Source: Membranipora membranacea (Eukaryota > Bryozoa > Gymnolaemata > Cheilostomatida > Membraniporidae). From it: a stretch of 64,000 nt of DNA. How positions within the stretch are numbered: position 1 is the stretch's first letter; the number at the start of each line of letters is the position of its first letter. The translations under genes and the position numbers were made by a program. This document shows, in pieces, positions 1-11,300 of the stretch. Location of the stretch: NCBI GenBank assembly GCA_914767715.1, contig OU612069.1, forward strand, positions 3,164,001 to 3,228,000, in the 5' to 3' direction. The notes under the pieces were generated by a model that ran no database searches, was not told the DNA's origin, and worked only from the letters and a program-made list of their open reading frames with translations.

Positions 1-1763
1 TTTTTCACCTCACATTCTTCAGAGTGTGGTGAGTGACTATACCTTGTGATTTCACATCAACTAAATTTTTTTTAAACCAATATTTTAAACCAATAGGTTT
101 CCATGTGGATTTTTAGCTCAGCTTAGATTGACCTGAGTTGTCACCTCTTGGTTTCTCTAGAGAAATTCATCCCGTTCCACCAAGCTGAAATTTTGAAAAT
201 ATCTTGCACATTCAAGATTCATACTTTGATATCCCGATCTGCTGTCTCTGATGCTTAAACTTAGAGGACACGAATCATAAGCTATGCATAGAGCAGCCAA
301 TATCCGGAATAAACAGGGCATCCCATGTCTGAATGGTTGACTGGTATATGTACAGATGTCACATGGTCGATTGACCTTGCTAACTTTCACATACACACAA
401 AACTAAAGTAATCAAAACACTTTACAGTGTAATGTTATGCTTTTGCACTACCAATGACCAGTATTGAGTATCTTTGATAGTACTGAGTACTGTATAAGAT
501 ACGCTATGTTGCTATAGTGTGATCTAGTGTTTCCTGCTCAGCCATGCGGGCTCGCTGTTATTTGAGGTACTAAGTGCAAATTGCTCCCTTTTTGAGCTCA
601 TTGTGAACCGGAAGGAATTTCCGTGTGTCGCTCAACCCCGAAAGTTGCTCAGGTCGGACGATGGTAACACAGTGAATATGAGAAGCTTGCCCAGACAAAA
701 CGTAAGAAAGACATGAGTTGGTGGTGTCAATCATTCTTTAGGAATTATGTGATATTCACAAATTCAAGAGATTAAAATAATTGTAACCGTGTGGTGTCGG
801 CGCTTGAAAATGATGCTGTGTATTTGTTGGTGCTTAATTAGAAAACTGTAATCATTGACATTGCAGTTCCAAAGGAGTTAAGAATGAAACCAAAATGTGC
901 ATAGGAGATTAAAATCAAATTAAACCACAAAAATTGAGCAATGGCTGACATATTTAGATGTGTAATGGAAATAATCAGCATTCAGCGGGCTTCTTTTAAA
1001 CTATTGACTTCAACTTTTTTCCCACGGCCATTATGGCTGTGTTATCATAGCTTGATACCAACATGCGCTATGATTACCCTATCTGCATGCTTATGGTGCA
1101 AGACAATGTAAAACAAAAAGCAGCAAAACTCCGTATGACTTCAAAAGCTTTGAATGAATCCTCGTCTTATTGTTGTGGTTTGTGATAACCAATGTAGTAG
1201 TCATATTGATGAAGCAGCACATTTAAATTTATATGAGTCATTAAATAGACGAAACTTTCAGCAGAGGATAGAATATATTCTGATACAAATATATCATGCT
1301 GTGTATATTATTTAAACTATGTAATGGTTGCTTTCTGAATAGAAACTGCATGGAAACAATAAGAAGATATCAAGGCTCAGCCAAAAACTTGAATGGCATA
1401 AACTGCATTAATAAAAAGAAAAACCTATCTATGAAGGTAAGGCTAGAATCGAGCTAATGCTATAAGTGACTGTGAAATTGTAATATTAATGATGATAATA
1501 ATTCAACATTTTTACTTCCCAGTTGTTGAGAACAAATCTATTATCGATAAATACAACAACACCAGTAACATGTCAAATTAAAAATGCAATAACAAATGAT
1601 AACCTCCTCCCTGCTAGCAATTATTCTAAGACAGGTGATTATCATGCCATAGCCTCACACATAATCACTGGTCATACCTTAACCAAGTTTTGTCCTATTC
1701 ATTGTGCTATGACCTCAAAAAAAGACAAATGTCATACCGGCACAAAGTTATCCTACTTCGTAA
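1..1763. other. Non-coding block 3' of caspase copy A
   Basis: No exon is recognised here; the short open frames have no family features. Bases 1 to about 1040 are a diverged relative of 18876-19880 and 47487-48560. From about 1047 (ttgataccaacatgcgc) the sequence switches to near identity with 24130-24842 and 52216-52928, the 3' flanks of copies C and E. The sharp change at about 1040-1050 marks a recombination or deletion junction. Confidence 0.6.
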
Positions 1764-4451
1764 TCACATTACTGTGCAGCCTGCAGTATTTTCTGATTTT
1801 TTCACATCGGGAATTACGACTTTTGTAGCTGGATCTGGATTTGCGTTGCGATTATCCCTTTCAAGCAGCCGTGTCTCTATTCCTGTGAGTCTCTTTGGGA
1901 TGACCAGATTTTGTCTGTTAGATGTTCTGTACTCAGGAATCTGTCCCTGATATTTTTCAACATGGTGTCTCATCATGCTATGAGGAGCAGCTATGAACAT
2001 GTCATGGGCTGTGCGAACACCATCAGCTTTTCTTATCTCCTCAGCAAGAGCAGGAATGAAATGGTTTCTATGTGCATCTGTTCCATAGAGAGTAGACATC
2101 AGAAGAGTAGTGTTTGAGATTTCTATCTCGACATGGACATTTGTCAGGTCATCCTTCCCTGATTTTGCTCTCTTTGGACCAGTCTCCATAGCTGCATCTG
2201 CTGTAGAAGAACCTCCATTAGGGGAGAGTGGAAGGTCAGGTACTTGATCAGTAGGTAAGGTCAATCCCTGACATGCCTGAATTATGAGGAGCTGTAAAAT
2301 GAAGTCAATCATTAGTATGTCTGAATCAAAAGCATCTGCAACATCTTCAGCTTACATTATACATAGTTTCATTTTATCTGATAAGAAATATCATATTACA
2401 TTTTGAAAATGTTTCCTTGTCTGATTAAAGGTTGTTAACACAATCTCCCTGGAACACATGTGTACTGATGCGTTATAATATTGCTATTTTCACATAACCT
2501 GTTCATAGCCAACTGTCTTCAGAGCCATAAAAAGTATTTAGAATCTTTGGCGATACGGCTGTTTTTCTTTCTCATAATCTAAATACATATGACTCATATT
2601 TGGTATTGAGTGCATCACCACATTAACTAACTTTATTGAATAATTTGTGAATTTGAAATTATCTGCTTTACTGGGACATATTCATGTTCCATAGCAGTTG
2701 TTAACACAAAAATTTTACCCCTACCATGATCCTTAGATATGATTGTCATTATATGCTTAACTGATAATGCATTTTGGAACAAATCATTATCCACCCCGTA
2801 AATTGGTTACATTTTTTGCTTTAACAATTTTATATTCTGACCTTAGGCACATGCTGAGGTAAGTAGTCTGCCAGTATCTCCAGTAAGTCACTTATTTTAC
2901 AGCTGTCTGTGGTCAGTTGGTTATTTTCATCATAGGCGTAGAGTTGGCCTGATTTCCCATGTGTCATAACACAGATAACCGCAAGTGAACACGTGTACTT
3001 AATGTCGCTGCAAAACTTTCTTAGCCCTTGCAGAAGTGAGTAAGTTGTCCAGTTCCTGATAATTGGCTGCATTTAATCCTGACATCATTGAGACTGTCAG
3101 TTATGATGTTCGCTTCAGCAGCTGCGTCGTCTCTTGGAAGGTCAGTGATCCCTTCAAAGTCATTAAAGCACACAAGACCATGCATTTGTAGTTTGGCATT
3201 TGGATGACCTGGTATACAAAAGTCTGTTAGGTACGGTTGGCAAAGAGCAAGTATTTCCGTTTGGACGAGATCTGAAGAGGCGTTGATATGGCTAACCACT
3301 CCCTCTAAGTGATCCTGAGTGAGAAGTTTTCTGACATATTCAATATTGCCACTTGATGGGGCAACGCTTAGAACTGAACCGCTGCAAATTTCAAAACATT
3401 CTTTCCAGGCAACTAATGAAAGCGGCAATTTTTTTTTAGGTCGAAGTTACAAGTCAGTACTTTTGCACACTTATCTCGAGGAATAATATCCATAATAGCC
3501 AGCAGTACCTTCTCATCTATGTCGCCAGCCCAGGCATTAAGGATTAAGCCGATAATCACATTCTCAGACACATCATCATAATTGATTGACTTGAGAAGCA
3601 GAGATATAACCTCTTCACCACAGACTCCTCGACTGACACAGTAGATGAGCCAGTGAAGGCAGACTGTCTGTCTCAGACTCTTTGGTATCTTATCTAACAA
3701 AGTCTGTGTAAGCCTCAGAGCAGCCTCTAGTTCATTTGTGGCGATAATCATACTGAAAGTCACTGAACCAACTCCTATATTAATAAGGAAGCTGACTAGT
3801 GCTAGCAAAATGGTCTAGAACTAGCTGGATAATCTCTATCGAAGTATCAGCTGGAGTAGCCAAATTGAAACATACAATATGCAAACCTCTATCACTGTAT
3901 TGTCGAACGAAATCCGGCATAAGGTCATATAAGTTCGCCATCAATCTATCACTCATGGTGTAATTACTCTTTAGAGCGCTGATGACCTGCTCACACATTT
4001 TCAACCGTAAAGTTTGCATATCCAGTGATTTGACATCAGGACCCTGAGTGATGAGTCTCAATGTCTCTTCTCTGGGTTCTTGTTGTAACAAAGTCTGTAC
4101 TCTAGATACATCTCCTTGTTTTATAGCTTGTAGAAGTGGATGAGAGTCCCTCAAAATGTTAATGACACACATGGTTGCCTCGAAGTATCGAGCAAGCTCT
4201 GCTGCCTGCTTCATGTGATCCTCTGATGTAGACCCATTATTGAAATATAGTGAATTTAACACATTTCTGATTGTCATATCTGATGAAGGCCAGAAGAGAC
4301 CCAAATAACTCATGATCTGACCTTGAGCCTCAAATGGATGACACCGTAGAAGTTTCACAGCTTGCTCTGTGTTTTCTCGTCTGACAGCATCTGCGAGTCT
4401 TATGATAGTCCTCAGTCTAGGTTGTTTGGTAATGTTAGAAGATGTAGCCAT
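1764..4451 (-). pseudogene. Caspase-like gene copy A (frameshifted)
   Basis: Reads right to left. The first block (4451-3780) starts MATSSNITKQP and holds helix-pair repeats of the pattern LADAVRRENTEQAVKLL and LLQAIKQGDVSRVQTLL. It stops at a TAA after ASTSQLPY. The next block (about 3760-3430) is in another frame because five bases are missing relative to copy B. A longer A-run near 3430 (five bases more than B) restores the first frame for 3428-3090. A further five-base difference near 3065 shifts into the frame that holds p20 with CVMTHGKSG, the catalytic-histidine motif. A clean GT-AG intron (2841-2292) leads to the p10 exon 2291-1764, which starts LLIIQACQG (catalytic cysteine; animal caspases usually have QACRG). 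That exon contains STLYGTDAHRNH and ends CTVM, a CaaX-like end. The GSW loop normally found in p10 is missing. One stop and three frame changes make it a pseudogene unless the assembly is wrong. Confidence 0.8.
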
Positions 4452-4599
4452 TTCAGATATGTTCAGCTATGGTATATTAATATTTCAGTTACACTATGAG
4501 CTAGAAAAATAAAACTGTATAACGATGAAGTGAGTTCTTACTTATTACTTAGCGACCTCTAGTGATAACATCTGATAAAATAATCTGCACAGCCTACTA
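4452..4599 (-). other. Conserved 5' flank of caspase-like copies
   Basis: About 145 bases upstream of the first ATG recur upstream of copies B (23985-24131), C, D and E, ending at cagcctact. The block marks the edge of the caspase duplication unit and should hold the 5' UTR or promoter. No TATA box or other core element was recognised with confidence. Confidence 0.4.
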
Positions 4600-5570
4600 G
4601 CATCACAGTAATACAGTAATATATATATACTTTTATTGTCATTCTACATCATCTTTAGGAATGTTTTTCATGCAGTGACAGAACAAAAAAGAAAAAACTT
4701 AAGCGGAGAGAAAAAGAAAAAATACCCAAGTAACAAGAATTAATATGGTATAAAGTGCTTTGACAGTTGTTGTTTAAAATGAGTAAGTTTGGTTGCCGAG
4801 CGTATCTGAATTGGTAAAGAGTTAAAAGTTGTAGTGATTTTTTGTCTTAATTGATCAGTGTGATAATGTAATAGGTATTTGTCTCTAAAAGAGGTTTTAG
4901 AGCTAGCTGGAATAAAGCCTTCCAAAAGAAAGTCAGGTGCAATCAAATGCAAAATTTGAAAACCAAAAATACAGGTGAAATGACCCGCAAGGAGAGGAAA
5001 AGGAATCAGACCAAGAGATGTATGTAAATCTCTTGTATGTATTAGATGATATGGTATGTGGTTGACATTTGCTATTAGGCGGAAAGCCCTCTTTTGGAGC
5101 AAGTATATTCTTTCAAGAATATATTGTGGTGATAGGTTGCCATATATGCGGATGCCATATATCATATGACAAAAGACATACTGGAAATAAAAGTAACGAG
5201 ATGATTTACTATCTAGGAATGCCCTGCATTTCTGGAATAATGCCAAACTTTTGTTTATTTTGGTGCAAATCTGGTCTACATGATCGTCCCATGTGAATGA
5301 GTCATTCAAAGTAAAACCAAGGAGTTTGGTATTAGAATTTCGGTTTAGTCTTTTATGGTTAATTTTCAGATCTAAATCTAGAGATGTGGCTCTATGAGAG
5401 GGTTGTACATGCATATAGTGAGATTTTTTTATGTTTATCAACATCCTATTATTCCTACACCAACTTTCTATCAAGTGTAGATCAGTATCACATAAATCAT
5501 TAAGTGTATCAAAGTTGTCAGATTTTGATATGAAAACTGTATCATCAGCGTAGGCAAATGCCTTGGAAAG
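4600..5570 (-). mobile_element. 5'-truncated non-LTR retrotransposon (LINE) fragment, copy 1
   Basis: C-terminal part of a non-LTR reverse transcriptase. Reading from about 5570 leftward, the frame opens with AFAYADDTVF, the YADD catalytic box. It continues through MIESWCRNNRMLINIKKSHY and LLGFTLNDSFTWDDHVDQIC, a thumb region typical of Jockey/CR1-like LINEs, and ends FKQQLSKHFIPY with a stop at 4740. The 3' part has AATAAA and a TA-rich tail near 4620-4640. The 5' truncation just before the YADD box is usual for LINE insertion. This copy is one open frame; copies 2 and 3 are frameshifted. All three units carry it at the same place, so it predates the triplication. Confidence 0.85.
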
Positions 5571-5662
5571 TAATCATGATCAATCCTATATTCATTAACC
5601 GTGTATAACTCAATAACAATAATATGGTACTCAGTCTATGTAAATGACCATGATATTAGCAA

Positions 5663-7208
5663 AGATTATAAATACTAAGATATGACACTCCTATCAAACT
5701 GCGGTCTTCAGTTGAATAGGCAAGCGCCGCATGAAAACGAGTGTTGCGCTTCAATTATGAGCTTTATGATTAGTAGCTTTCAATAGAATTTCAATAGGAA
5801 ATTCAAAATTTACACAGGTAGCCTGTTTGTTTTTCATGAAAATTATGTATTTCCAAATTTCACTGAAACTTCAAATAAAAATATTTTAGATCTAGACATT
5901 TCAGGCATCTCAATGATGTAAAAATCAAAATCATGTGATGATTACTAACAAGTGATTTTGAGTTTTGAGGATTTTTTTTAGCAATCCTTACAAACTTTAA
6001 GATGTTTTGACACACAAGACTTACTCAGATAAACAGTTCTCTTTACATCAAAAACTAGTATTTGCATGTCTTAAAGTAGATCCATGTAAATACATGTGTT
6101 ATCTAGTTATTTCAGTCTTCAGGGTGATAAAAAATCCAAATGAATTTGACCAATGAACTAAAGGTTTAGTTCATTGATTTGACGGCCTCCTAGAGAGTAG
6201 TATTGAAATGTGTTAGCAGTGGGTGACTTGGAGAAGCTTTCTGTTTTGTGGCATCAGACCTTGTCCATTTGTGCACCACAGTTACAAAACATGGACTATC
6301 AATATTACTGAATAAGTGCAGTCTATGTCAATGCACAGATCAGTTTCTTTGAAAATGAATTCAAATTTTTGAGTATCGAGTTAGTATGGATCATACTCGA
6401 AAGGATATCGTAGGATCTTATTGCAAGATTTGGTAAAAAACTATAAAGTACACTGTAGGATCAACTAAGTATGGACCTGAGTTTTCATGTTATAACGCTA
6501 AGCTCAATCTAAAATAAAGGCCCCATCATTCATACAGATGGATGGGTAATTTTTGCTTAGCATATGTATAGAAGAGACATGTCCATATGGCGCTATGAAC
6601 TGGACACTTTTTGGGCCGTCTCTATAGCCACATTTACCTCTTAAATTGGAGCAAATGTTCTCAAGTAAATATCTTGATTGACGTGATTGGTAACAATGAT
6701 TATTTTCATGGTTCACAAAAAGATTATGTTGGAGGGGGAGGGAGAAAAGAAGGCTGTTTTTGGGCTGTTTTTATCTAGTTTTCAGCTTGTGAATGACAAA
6801 TTTCATAAATCTGACACCTTCCTTTGGTCAGCTTAGAATGACTGTTGGTCATAGGAAACTTTGTTTGATGTAAGGGCTATCTAGTATTGTGTGTACCTTG
6901 TCTTACTCATCTCACAAAGGAATGTTAGCCACTAAATCAAATATATCTGCAAAATCCATTGACTGACTACATGAATAAATGCCTAGACTGTGGCCCATAT
7001 GTTCTGGTAACACATGCAAAAAAAATCAAGAGAATTGCATGAACCATTCTTAGGCAAATCTGAAATAAGTAAGGCTATGTCATTTCTACATTGTAATCTT
7101 ATATAAACAGAGCAAGCGAGCACAGCATCCAAAATGACAAACACTCGTTTTCACGCTTGAATTGCTGTGGACAGGGAACAGCGGGAGTGTCATGTCATAG
7201 TCATTGAT
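5663..7208. other. Segment present only in unit 1
   Basis: Unit 2 (near 26886) and unit 3 (near 55596) pass directly from the left flank to the right flank of this segment. Both ends carry tgatattag-like sequence, so a deletion by short direct repeat in the ancestor of units 2 and 3 is the simplest reading; insertion into unit 1 is the alternative. A 12-base-arm palindrome sits at 6151-6176. No gene is recognised inside. Confidence 0.6.
6151..6176. repeat. Perfect short palindrome, caatgaactaaa arms
   Basis: Twelve-base arms (caatgaactaaa and tttagttcattg) around a two-base centre. The same arms, with a longer centre, occur at 37777-37813 inside the 8.6 kb transposon, suggesting a shared mobile or structural origin. 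Confidence 0.6.
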
Positions 7209-7973
7209 ATTAGACCTGAAGCTGGATTTTGTGCCAAAAAATATTTCATCATCGCTATTGATCACGCTTTATCTGATTGCAAATTACACTGTTTGGACAC
7301 ACCAGCCTTGAAATATTCTCAATGCTTTGCTCTCATTATTTTTGCTTCCATCATTTCTGTTGATGGAAATGCAAGGCACTCGGTTCAAACTTTGCTTTGC
7401 ATTTCATTATCAATCAATCAAATCAATGTGGTTGATAAAATGAAATACTACTACCATCACCTCCCCTCCCTTCCTCCCACTTGCTCTCACCGAGCAAAGA
7501 TTGAATGAATTGAATAAAGATAATTGAATAAAATAAGATTGAATAAAAAAAAATCATCCTCAAAATGTAGAAGTTATACCACACTAATCAGTATCCATGT
7601 GAAGGCAGCATGACGATGTTACACGCTGTCAATGTTATTTATTTTTTCTATGTAGGTGAATGGAAATGATGAGGATGATGATCTAATGTAACTCCCCCCC
7701 CCTCCCGCCCGCACGCCGCTGAGTCAAACTCTCCGATTGTAGCTCGAGCTCAACAGTGAGACTCTGCTCAGATTCTGCACCGTAAGCATTAGCCAAAGCC
7801 AAACTATATAATATCATTTGATCATCATTAGTGGGTATAACTCCAATCAGAAAAGGCATGCCACTACCATGATATGTCTGTCACCGCCAGCTGCAGCCGA
7901 GATACTGACGTCTGGAGTGACTGGCTTCTCACCGACAGTTGAAGGACTCGTAATGTTTTAAAAGCGTTTATGT

Positions 7974-8195
7974 ATATCCTCTGTGCTCTCTTGTTTATAG
8001 ATAACACTGTAACCGGGTTCAGACCAGATCGACACACACAGTCCTGCTGATAAGAGAGTTCAGAGACACAGGGATATCAGTGCTCTTCGCCTTTCCTCCT
8101 GTTTACAGACGAGACTGTTACGGGGTTACAAGGACATCATATGTACTTAGCTGATAACAGAGATCATTGACATCGACGCTGCTGCTTTTTGACAT
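7974..8195 (+). repeat. Diverged tandem pair (about 110 bp) before the SLC10 start
   Basis: Two diverged copies, starting near 7974 and 8084, share the order tatc...tgctct, cttgttta or cctgttta, aga..acactgt or acgagactgt, a ggggtt-like stretch, and ctgataa.agag. It lies in the likely promoter or 5' UTR of SLC10 copy 1. The equivalent DNA lies before copies 2 and 3 (about 27652-27870 and 56360-56580). Confidence 0.45.
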
Positions 8196-8331
8196 TGTCT
8201 CACATCACTAACATTTAAGGTCACACTTGAGCCTGATAACATATACTTTGTGATCGGAACATATATACAGCTGAGGATTATTCTGAGAGAGACTCTCTAC
8301 TAAGACAGCCATCACACAGAAAGTTGCAGAA

Positions 8332-11300
8332 ATGCGTGGAGAAATAGTTTTAAATCTTGTAATAACTTTAACGGTTGCTGTCACGGTATCTGCGGCTGGA
8401 AGACCAAAGAATGCAGATATTCGAGTTCCTACAATAACGCTACCTCCTTCACAGAATGCATCAGGTGCGTGTTAAATGTATCCCACAATGCAATGTTAGT
8501 AATCTCAAGACATTTTCAACCAAGGTGATTGAGGTTGTATAGACATGCAAGGACCTTTATGCACATTATTGGTGCCATTTGCCAGCGGCATCATTTTCAT
8601 CTTCAGATATCACTAAATGATAATCTTGGTTTGCTGTCACTGATTGACTCCAACCAATAGAGGGAAACAACCGTCTGCCCTTCTCAGGGTTAGATTTATA
8701 CTGGCTTTAAATTCAGTGCGTACACAGCACAGCCTCTTACTTACCGTATAGAGGAAAAAATATTAGCTATAGTTTAGTTTAGCTAGTTTGGAGATGACAT
8801 AATGTTAGCTAGCATCAAATTTTGGCTAGCTGAGGTGATAGTCTCTATAGCGTAATGAGGGTGCACTGTATATGATAGCTAGTATAAAATTTAGCTATCT
8901 CGAGTGATGTGTGAAGAGGCAGACCTTTCCTCCTGCTTATACTCACTCTTCTAGGGTGTGTCGCTTGTTGTCATGACAGATTAACCAAAGTCCATCTCAG
9001 AGAATCTAACACGGCATCAGTGAATGGTTGTGACAAGGAGTTGGTTGTGAGGATTGAGGGGGTTGATGAGTTTTTGGTGTCACTTTCAAAAATCTATCTT
9101 ATAGTTGATTGGCAAAAAATATATGCTCAAAAACAGTTCCTCTATTTTAAGGTAAAAAATTGCTTGCTAACTGCCGCTGGTAACTGCTGCTTTTACCAAG
9201 CAATAAAATCAAATGAATGTAGATGGATGAGATATTTATGGATCAATTAAACTAAGAACAATGAGAAAGCTTTGCTAGGGTGGTAGAGCGCCGAAATCAA
9301 GACTGCATGGTTGTTGGTTCGATCCTCAGTGGTGCCCGTTGACTCTTGCTGGCGATTTGCCCTTGCTGACCTCAAAAACTAACAATGTTCTTTCTCCAAC
9401 CAGTTATTAGAGCCACTGATTAAATATTGGCGTTTGCAGCTTGCCAAAGCCCAAGAGCTGAAAAATCCAAGGAGACTGCTCTAATATGAAAAAAAAGCAT
9501 TCTGAAACAGGTATCTGATCAGCTAGCAGAGCTGGAAGCTTGAGCAATTTGTTATTTATTTAGGAACAAGTTTGTGCATGGTGACGACAAATATCATAAG
9601 TCACACACCAAGGACAAATGTCAACGTCATTGCCAGCTGGTTACGCCAGGCGTCACAAGTGTCACAAAGCAATGCCCTTCAAATTTGATAACCAGTTACA
9701 TAATGCATTCCAGCCAACAACAACTTCAAATTCATTTTATTATTCCACAGCACATCCTCAACTCAAACTGAACTACTTTCTGATAACCAAAAGCTGCAAA
9801 AAAAGTCTTAACTCTTGTGGTGTCTGCTCAGAAAATGATATTATTTGCTTCGCTGTTAACAATCAACTTATCAGGGGAGAAAAACCTACCAGCTGTGATA
9901 TGATGTTTATTGATAACGAGCTCAAAATATTAAAACGTTTATTGCTAGTTTTTGGGACGTGTGTTGAGACTTTTTCAGATGCTTGTTGAGGGTCTGGAGC
10001 TTGTGAAGCGTGTTGTCACCATAGGAGTGATCACAATCTCTCCAAAAAGAGGCACCAGATTTACGCCATGATTTCCCTAATGTGTATTATTTAGTCACTG
10101 TTCTGTTTGGGCCCTATATCATGGGTCCTTAGATCGACTCGATAACTATAGCTCCTCTAGTAAATAACTCTTCGCTATGTTTTCAATTTGTAGCATCTGG
10201 CCTATTCAAAATGGAGGTACCCGAAAGTGACACAATGTTCTCCGCTCTGTTTAACGGACCACCCGCGGAGTTCACCGCCAAGCTGTATGTTGATCCAACA
10301 GTGACGAACTTTACCGTCAGTGTACGAAGTACAGAAACTGATATATTGATCACACATGTAAGTACGGGAGACTACGGTTCAAGCAGATTGGTTAACAATT
10401 TGTGAAATCAGATCAGTCTTGAGTTTTCAAACATCTAATTCATCTCGAGTGTTAGGAACTCTCTATTCTCACCCACCACGGCCCTCAGAAGGAACAGCTA
10501 TGGAATTCACAGAGATTCCTCTGATCAATTCCCTCCAGACAGTTCTGATTTTCATCGGTCTAAATACCCCTAGCAATATGTGTATGATCTGCAGGGAAGA
10601 AGGTTGACTCTATCGATGGACATAATTGCATAGTGATGGCTGTGCAGGCTGTTTTGGGTGGTTTAGAGAGGGACACCCCCACTCCCACCCACACCAGACA
10701 GCCTGCGCTGGCTACCCCCGACCCCTTTAAAAGATGTGGCAAGGCTCTGTGGGATCATGTCCTCAAATAATCATCACCATAATACTTATTTTCATAAAAA
10801 TTTTTTTACAGGGTAATGTGCTGATAACACCTTGTATGATCTCAAATGAGACCTCAGCAGACCTTCAGACTTTAGTTATAGTGAATGACAAAAGTTCTCA
10901 GAGCTCAGATAGTAATCCAGGTTATACAGTTGAATATTCACAGAACGTAACGTCACATCACATAAATATGACCTGTTATGATTTATCAGTAAATGGTATG
11001 TATCAATCAATCAATCAATCAATCGATCAATCGATCAATCGATCAATCGATCAATCGATCAACCGATCAACCGGTCAATCGATCAATCGAACAATCGATC
11101 AATCGATCAATCAAATGACTCAACGCTTCAATTAAGTTTAAAGCCTTCCCAAAGACAATGCATGTTTACGTCAGGTAGTTACTTCTGATAAAGTTATCTC
11201 AGATTCGCATAGTAAAAATTCAAAGCTCTCTTTGGTATGGATTATTGATGGTGGAACAAGCGCCTCCCATAAGGGAAGATAACTCTCATTCTCTGCATTA

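Larger units (their letters stand above)
5571..8331. other. Intergenic and 5' region of SLC10 copy 1
   Basis: No supported gene. It contains the unit-1-only segment (about 5663-7208), a C-rich tract near 7688-7713, and the putative 5' UTR or promoter before the ATG at 8332. Short open frames (for example 7167-7508) recur in all units only because the DNA is duplicated; they show no domain. Confidence 0.5.

Noticed and set aside
4740-5570. Active retrotransposon
   Set aside because: Only the part from the YADD box onward is present; endonuclease and most of the polymerase are missing.
7167-7508. 113-codon open frame on the plus strand, similar frames in the other units
   Set aside because: No domain, low-complexity end, and its start lies in unit-1-only DNA; conserved only because the region is duplicated.
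9269-9336. Functional tRNA gene
   Set aside because: Stems do not pair; repeated at the same intron position in each unit as SINE-like sequence.
11001-11113. CRISPR-like or satellite array
   Set aside because: Simple tetranucleotide repeat without spacers, in an animal intron.
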